64,000 bases of DNA. It comes from Mermis nigrescens. Its lineage: Eukaryota > Nematoda > Enoplea > Mermithida > Mermithidae. Where the stretch lies: contig JAVLUZ010000341.1 of NCBI GenBank assembly GCA_036768485.1, positions 2,039,658 through 2,103,657 of the forward strand, in the 5' to 3' direction. The position numbers were made by a program, and so were the translations under genes. The notes beneath the pieces were generated by a model that saw only the letters and a list, made by a program, of their open reading frames with translations, made no database searches and was not told the origin of the DNA. The first letter of the stretch is position 1, and each line of letters opens with the position of its first letter. Below are positions 58,900-64,000 of this stretch, piece after piece.

Positions 58900-59735
58900 T
58901 TCACAATACAATTTATAATTTTGAGGTTTTTGAACTTTCCTGAACAAACTAGAAGGATTCAGAACATGAGACATAGCAAATTTTCTAGTTATCTACTGGA
59001 AATTTTTTGAAATATATATGACCTGACAGAATAATAGCTGAAAACACCAAAAGCTACAGAATGACAGCCTTTCTGGCGGCTATATTGAAAAATTGGGATT
59101 CTACAGTAAATCAGACAAATAGGATATCATTCGAACGAACTTTTTTGGGCTTTTTTTGAAAATATGAAAAATAGCACAAGTAAAATGAATACCTTATGGG
59201 GCAGCCATAATGTAAAAAATTAAATTGAAATTGCAGGACAAACTATTCAGAGAAACGAAAAACTAAAAAGGCTGAAATTTAGAGCACAAAAATATCTGAC
59301 TACATTGCTATTTTCCAAAATATGAAACCTAACCTGTATACTGTAGTGACTAAGCAAAGTTTAAGCACTTTTTCGAGCCTGGCATACTGTAGCCATAAAC
59401 TGGCTATACCTTTTTCTGGCAAAATAGTTTCATTTAAAAATTATCTATCTAAAACACTTCATTTCATAAAAATCCATTCAGTGGTTCTTAAGTTCATCTC
59501 TAAAAAACCTCACTTCACTGAAATGAGTTACTCAATGGTGAGCAGGTTCATCAGCTTTGACCAACTGTCACACTGTAGGCATGTTATAACATAGAACATA
59601 GACTATTTTTCGAGCAAGCTGAATGAATTGTGATCATTTATAGTATTTATTTTAATAACAAATACCAGCTGATCAAAAGTTATATGCTTTAATAAACTAA
59701 AATTCTCAAATTGTGTGAAAACAACGTGAATGCAC
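58900..59735 (+). repeat. hAT-associated repeat leading into transposase relic
   Basis: Inverted match to parts of 23705-25860. It lies just upstream of, and in the same orientation as, the hAT transposase relic, so it may be the element's non-coding 5' part. Confidence 0.65.
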
Positions 59736-59889
59736 CTGGAAATGCTCGCTATTGCAGTCCAAAGATACAAAATAAACTAATTAGCTGTTTTTTGAATGTA
59801 ATCTTTGCAAGACATCATAAAGAAGACAGATCAGATAGTCATGTCTTCCCTTCTTGCCAATAAAACAGCATCCTTTTCACTCAAATTTT

Positions 59890-61260
59890 TGTCAATTGTG
59901 CTGTGATATGTAGATGCTGATACTTTGCAGATTGAGGAAGATTTTGTCAGCTTTGTGAATATCAGTGATATGACTGGAGAATCAATTAGCAAAGTGATTA
60001 TAAAGTGTTTGCAGCAAAATGGAGTCAATATATCCAATATTGTGGCACAAGGATATGATGGAGTGGCTAATATGGCAGGACTTAACAAAGGCATTCAGGC
60101 ACAGCTCAAAGAAATATACCCAAGTGCTGACTACTTTCATTGTGCAAATCATTGTGTTTATCTTGCCCTGACAGATGCTGCAGTGACTCAAATGATAGCA
60201 CAAATACTTTTGAGAGTCTAAAGCATTATTGTATATTTGTCAGGAGGTCCTAAATGCACAGAAGTATTAAAACATGTTATGAGCAATCTTTCACCTGAAA
60301 GTTGAAGACAAAGAATTGCCTAAATTTGCCCAACTTGTCGGATCAATTGTCATAAAAGCCTCAATGCATTTAAAACGCTATTGACATGTATTACTGGTGC
60401 TCTACAAGGATTAAATGAGACTGAAAATAATCAAACAGCTGAAGATATGCTATGTTGCATTTTGACATTTGAATGAATCATAGCTTTAGAGGTTGCTACA
60501 CCGGCAACAGGTGCTCTTAAATGCCTATCAACTTGTCTTTAAAGTGAATCAATTGATTTAATACAGGCTCATAGTGAAGTAATAAACACAAAAAACTTCT
60601 TAAAAGCATTCAAGAATGAAACAAAGTTTGATGCTGTTTACAATCATGCAAAAAGCATTGCAGAAGATTCAGGAATTCAAGTAGATTTTCCGGCCAACAA
60701 AAAACGTCTCCTAAGCAGAACAGAAACAAGTGAAAGCCGATCTACAATTATTAGAAAGCATTATAAGGAATTTCTTGTATGTTGCTTATTTAACTGCCTT
60801 GATAGAGCTGCTAGACATGCAGTTTTCTGGTTGCCAACAAGCAGCATTCAGTCTTCTATATTTCTTACCTATATTTGCTAATCAGCTGTCCTTTGATTTG
60901 ATTAAACCTGCTTTTGTGCAATATCAGCGCTACTCCATAGATGTGTCAAAATACGCAATGCAGAATGAAATTGAATGATGGAAAAACGTTGCTGTTACTC
61001 TTCTACCTGACAAATCAACTGGTGCTCTTTTCAAACATTTTTAAGCCAATTCATGTCATATGATAAAGTGCTACCCCAGTGTATTCACAGCTCTTAAACT
61101 GTTGATGTCTATCCTGGTCACAACTGCATCATCAGAAAGATCTTTTTTGACTTTAAAGCAGATTTTAACAGATATGCAGAGCTCATTGACTACCAGCCAT
61201 TCATCATCACTTGCAATTCTTTCCACTCATTCCAGTCAACTTTGCTAGATTCATCTAGAT
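59890..61260 (+). pseudogene. hAT-superfamily transposase pseudogene
   Basis: 59925-60221 encodes a typical hAT core stretch: FVSFVNISDMTGESISK, then AQGYDGVANMAGLNKGIQA, then the HCANHCVYLAL block with its catalytic-region Cys/His. Broken frames follow (60230-61050). 61060-61248 encodes the C-terminal dimerisation region (TASSERSFLTLKQI, the SERSF signature). The N-terminal BED-type finger is missing or unrecognised, and stops and shifts prevent expression. The sequence resembles the ZMYM/DUF4371-like hAT group. It could be the source family of one of the 8-bp-duplication MITEs here, but no TIR match was found. Confidence 0.85.
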
Positions 61261-62237
61261 CGTGTAGTGAATCACTTCAGTGATATATGTCCTAGACAAA
61301 TTAATCTACAATAATAGAGTAATGAATAACAATTTTGATTAAATTCATTGTGCAAATTATAAGCTTACACAGAAAATTTTCAATTTTTTTTTGTAAAAAT
61401 TTTCTCCACCACTACATAGATCTTGTTGGGAAATGATCTAAAATGCAATCGCTTCTGTGTAGCTCTTGGCGATTCTCAATGAGATAAATGACTTGAAAAA
61501 TTCCCCTCCTGAAAAATGTCAGGTCCAGACAACCTAAGCCAATGCAAAAAACCGACCGCAGTTTGGGTCGGACAAAGCTTAAAATACAATAGATGTGGGT
61601 TGAGATTTCTCAGTTGGGTTGAAAACTAGATTTTCAGATTTTAAAACCAAATTTTTGGCCTCAGGATATCTGTCAATGTTACAATTCCCTTAAAGTCATG
61701 ACTTGCTCAGAAGTTTGCACACTTCTTTTTCAAGATTTTCGCAAATAGTTTTGGATGTTTTTGACCTGCATCCATTGTTTTTAAGCCTAAAAAAGGTCTT
61801 TTTTTAAATTTTTTGAGCTTGACCTCCCAGAATTTTCCTGCTGTACATGTATAGTGATAATTCTTATATTGAAAACTTTTTTGGGATGATTAACTCATTC
61901 AGCGGGAAGAGAAAACCCTTAAATTATTTATGTTCTCATGTGAATACAGTCCTCATCATGATTATTATTTGTAATAGTATCAATATTACTGTACATTCAT
62001 GCCAATTTTCTTTTTCATTATTTGATGTCAACTTTTGCATTCTTTGATGTAAAGATTGTTAGCCTCAAAGACCGTTCATCCAGACTATCTTTGTATTTCT
62101 TCGTAGGTACCACAAAATTTTATTACTACCATGTTATTTTTTGCCCAAAGTATCATAAAGAAATTGAAGGCAGGGTCAATTTTTTTCAATCTGTAGGGTA
62201 TGGACAATGGCCAAGTATAATTTGGGATTATTTAATC
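61261..62237. other. No gene; MITE end fragment at 61740-61851
   Basis: GCTTGACCTCCCAGAATTTT and CTGTACATGTATAGTG resemble the MITE end at 32110-32150. The rest is unassigned. Confidence 0.4.
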
Positions 62238-62498
62238 AATAAGTGGGCAGCAGCAAAATTCTGGGGGTGCAAGATTTTTCTAGGGGTCAAAAAATGGCCT
62301 TAAAAACGGTGGTATGGTGAAAAAACACAATTTTTCAATGTTTCTTATCGAGCACTATTGGCATCCAAAAATTGCAACAAAAAAAGCAAAAAAATTATTA
62401 AAAATTGAATTCTTGGAGGGGGTATTTTGATTTCTGGGGGAAGGGGGTACTTTGGTTTCTGGTGGGTGCATACTTCAATTCCCCCACGCCCAGGTGTG
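62238..62498 (+). mobile_element. MITE, CATACxTGGGC family, copy 8
   Basis: AAGTGGGCAGCAGCAAAATTC to CACGCCCAGGTGTG; flanks ATTTAATC and ATTTAACC (7 of 8) fit an 8-bp target duplication. Confidence 0.8.
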
Positions 62499-63123
62499 AT
62501 TTAACCTGCCCAAGATCATTTTATATGTAACTTTAGCAGATTACTGACTTATTTTTAAGTAATGCTGTCATTTCTATGTGGTTATGCATGCTTGCAATAT
62601 TTTGTATCCTCCTTCATCATGAATGCAAAATCTAACACCGTTTTGGCTCGGGGATTAAGGGATGTGCATTCCACAGATGGCCAAATACCCCCAAAAAATT
62701 GAAATACCCCCAAAATTCGATTTTTGAAAGTTTCTTGTTTTTTTCTGCAAAATTTTTATGCTAATCAATAGAGATAAATGTGGAACGTCAATAATGTTTT
62801 TTACATCACTTCAAAGTTTTCTATATCTAACCATTATCCTGCATTAATTTGCAATTGCTGTTATATCTGTGCTGGATGAACTGCAGCAGGCATCCCTAAA
62901 GAAGTGTCTTGGTGTAAAATTCTGTGTCCATGTTTTCAAATATACAAATTTTTGTTTTTCCATGACACAAAATTCCGGCCCAAACCATTAAGCTAATGGG
63001 GTGCTTATGGCGCCCCTTCACCTTAATGGGTTGACCAAGATGCTGATAGCTCTTCTTTGCGTGTGTCCTGCTCTCAATTTTTGACTTATATATAAAAACA
63101 ACATCCTCAAATCAATATCCCGC
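62499..63123. other. No gene; diverged MITE-like block at 62650-62815
   Basis: AATACCCCCAAAATTCGATT, TTTTTATGCTAATCAATAGAG resemble the CATACxTGGGC family interior in reverse orientation, with unclear ends. Nothing else is identified. Confidence 0.4.
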
Positions 63124-63480
63124 TCATTTCCCTTTCATCATCTTCTGCGCCCATTTGTATTGAGCAGCGACATTCTTCTCGCGGATTTGCTGGCAATATT
63201 GAGAGGCACAAAAGACCCAGCCTAGCAGACAAGCACAATGAATGTTAGAGAGCAATAAGCAGAACTTGCGTTTCGTCAGAATATCTTGTAGATTCCTCAT
63301 TGATGTCTCATCATCCTCTTTGTATGCAGTCTGAATGATGCTCAAAACTTTGTTAGTGGCCATTTTCTCCCAAGGCCAATATGGTACTCAGGAAGTTGAG
63401 CATGTCGCGAGATCCTTCTTGATAATCCCGTGCACTGTTGTCATGTGCACCTTGTATCCAATGTCCCTAGTAATTGTGCT
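63124..63480 (-). pseudogene. Unrecognised reading frame, possible transposase relic
   Basis: 79 codons open from an ATG at 63363 (MATNKVLSIIQTAYKEDD). Upstream in the same frame, across one TGA, is about 30 residues with a helix-turn-helix look (STITRDIGYKVHMTTVHGIIKKDL), reminiscent of the DNA-binding region of mariner/Tc1-type transposases. The downstream part (LLLSNIHCACLLGWVFC...AAQYKWAQKMMKGK) does not match that family as I know it. It could also be an exon of an unknown gene; neither reading is secure. Confidence 0.3.
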
Positions 63481-64000
63481 TCCTTGCTTCTTCGATTATT
63501 CTGTCCTTGAGATAATCAGATTTGTGCGAAATCTAGAAAATTTGAAATTTGAAGGTTTCATTGTAAAGTTTTCCTGTAAACTTTTATGAATTCCTAATTA
63601 TTAGATGAAAAATTATCACACTGCATAAATGAAGCAAATTTCAGCAAAAAACAATAAATACATTGGAAATTTTATTTTTCTCTTTTGGTTTTCTCTACAG
63701 TGCACAGGACTTGAACAATTGAGGAGCTCTAAAAATGCTCTCCCAAATGCCTACCACATTATATTTATTCAAAATAATCAAATTGCATTATTTGTCATAC
63801 AAATAATTGAAAAATTTTTTTTAATCAGCATTGATTTTTCTGTTGCTCCACCCACTGTGCTATAAGCCGACCAATCAGACGCCAGATACTACTGTGTACT
63901 GAGCATATGCTGCATGCATTTCAAAAGTGTGTGCATACTGCAGGTCCAGTCCGAGAAAAACATGTAAAAATAGATGAGTATTTTCATGCATATCATTATA
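63481..64000. other. No feature recognised
   Basis: AT-rich; the 78-codon frame at 63629-63865 has no motif. Confidence 0.3.

Overview
The window looks like a transposon-rich, AT-rich intergenic or intronic stretch of a eukaryotic, probably invertebrate metazoan, genome. I found no convincing host gene. The evidence is Ty3/Gypsy polyproteins with eukaryotic domain order, hAT, Harbinger and FLYWCH/MULE-type transposase remnants, many terminal-inverted-repeat (TIR) elements with 2-bp TA or 8-bp target duplications, and very long (TA)n tracts. The species cannot be named from sequence alone.

Layout. 1-3.3 kb: the tail of a TIR element, a decayed minus-strand Gypsy pol fragment and short repeats. 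3.46-10.86 kb: the best preserved mobile element, a Gypsy retrotransposon with a candidate 5' LTR and primer-binding site. Its Gag starts with a SAP-like motif and a coiled coil. It has two zinc knuckles, protease, reverse transcriptase, RNase H, and an integrase with a PWWP-like tail. A separate, very basic 346-codon third ORF follows. An hAT-type element sits on the third ORF's stop codon, and no 3' LTR is visible. 10.86-15.2 kb: a chain of DNA transposons separated by (TA)n tracts.

15.16-19.0 kb and 47.0-50.86 kb: two near-identical inverted copies of a 3.85-kb unit with periodic GTGTAAA motifs and a hairpin-like end; related copies lie at 38.1-41.0 kb. 19-32 kb: a Harbinger transposase fragment, hairpin MITEs and hAT-related repeats, with long stretches in which nothing is recognised. 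33.05-38.05 kb: a 5-kb foldback element with ~1.35-kb arms built partly from GAAGTTCTATAGAAC-type minisatellites, beside a 75-bp perfect palindrome. 41.06-46.46 kb: a second, decayed, 5'-truncated Gypsy element with its own extra ORF after integrase, a polypurine tract and a 3' LTR that abuts a FLYWCH-finger (MULE-type) remnant. 51-64 kb: minisatellites, a second foldback element, direct-repeat modules, a fragment of the second Gypsy family caught between 410-bp direct repeats, and an hAT transposase pseudogene.

One ~265-bp MITE family (ends CATACxTGGGC, 8-bp target duplications) recurs at about a dozen sites and helps to order insertion events. The strongest leads for something undescribed are the Gypsy element with PWWP-like integrase tail, SAP-like Gag and basic ORF3, and the 3.85-kb TA-flanked unit.
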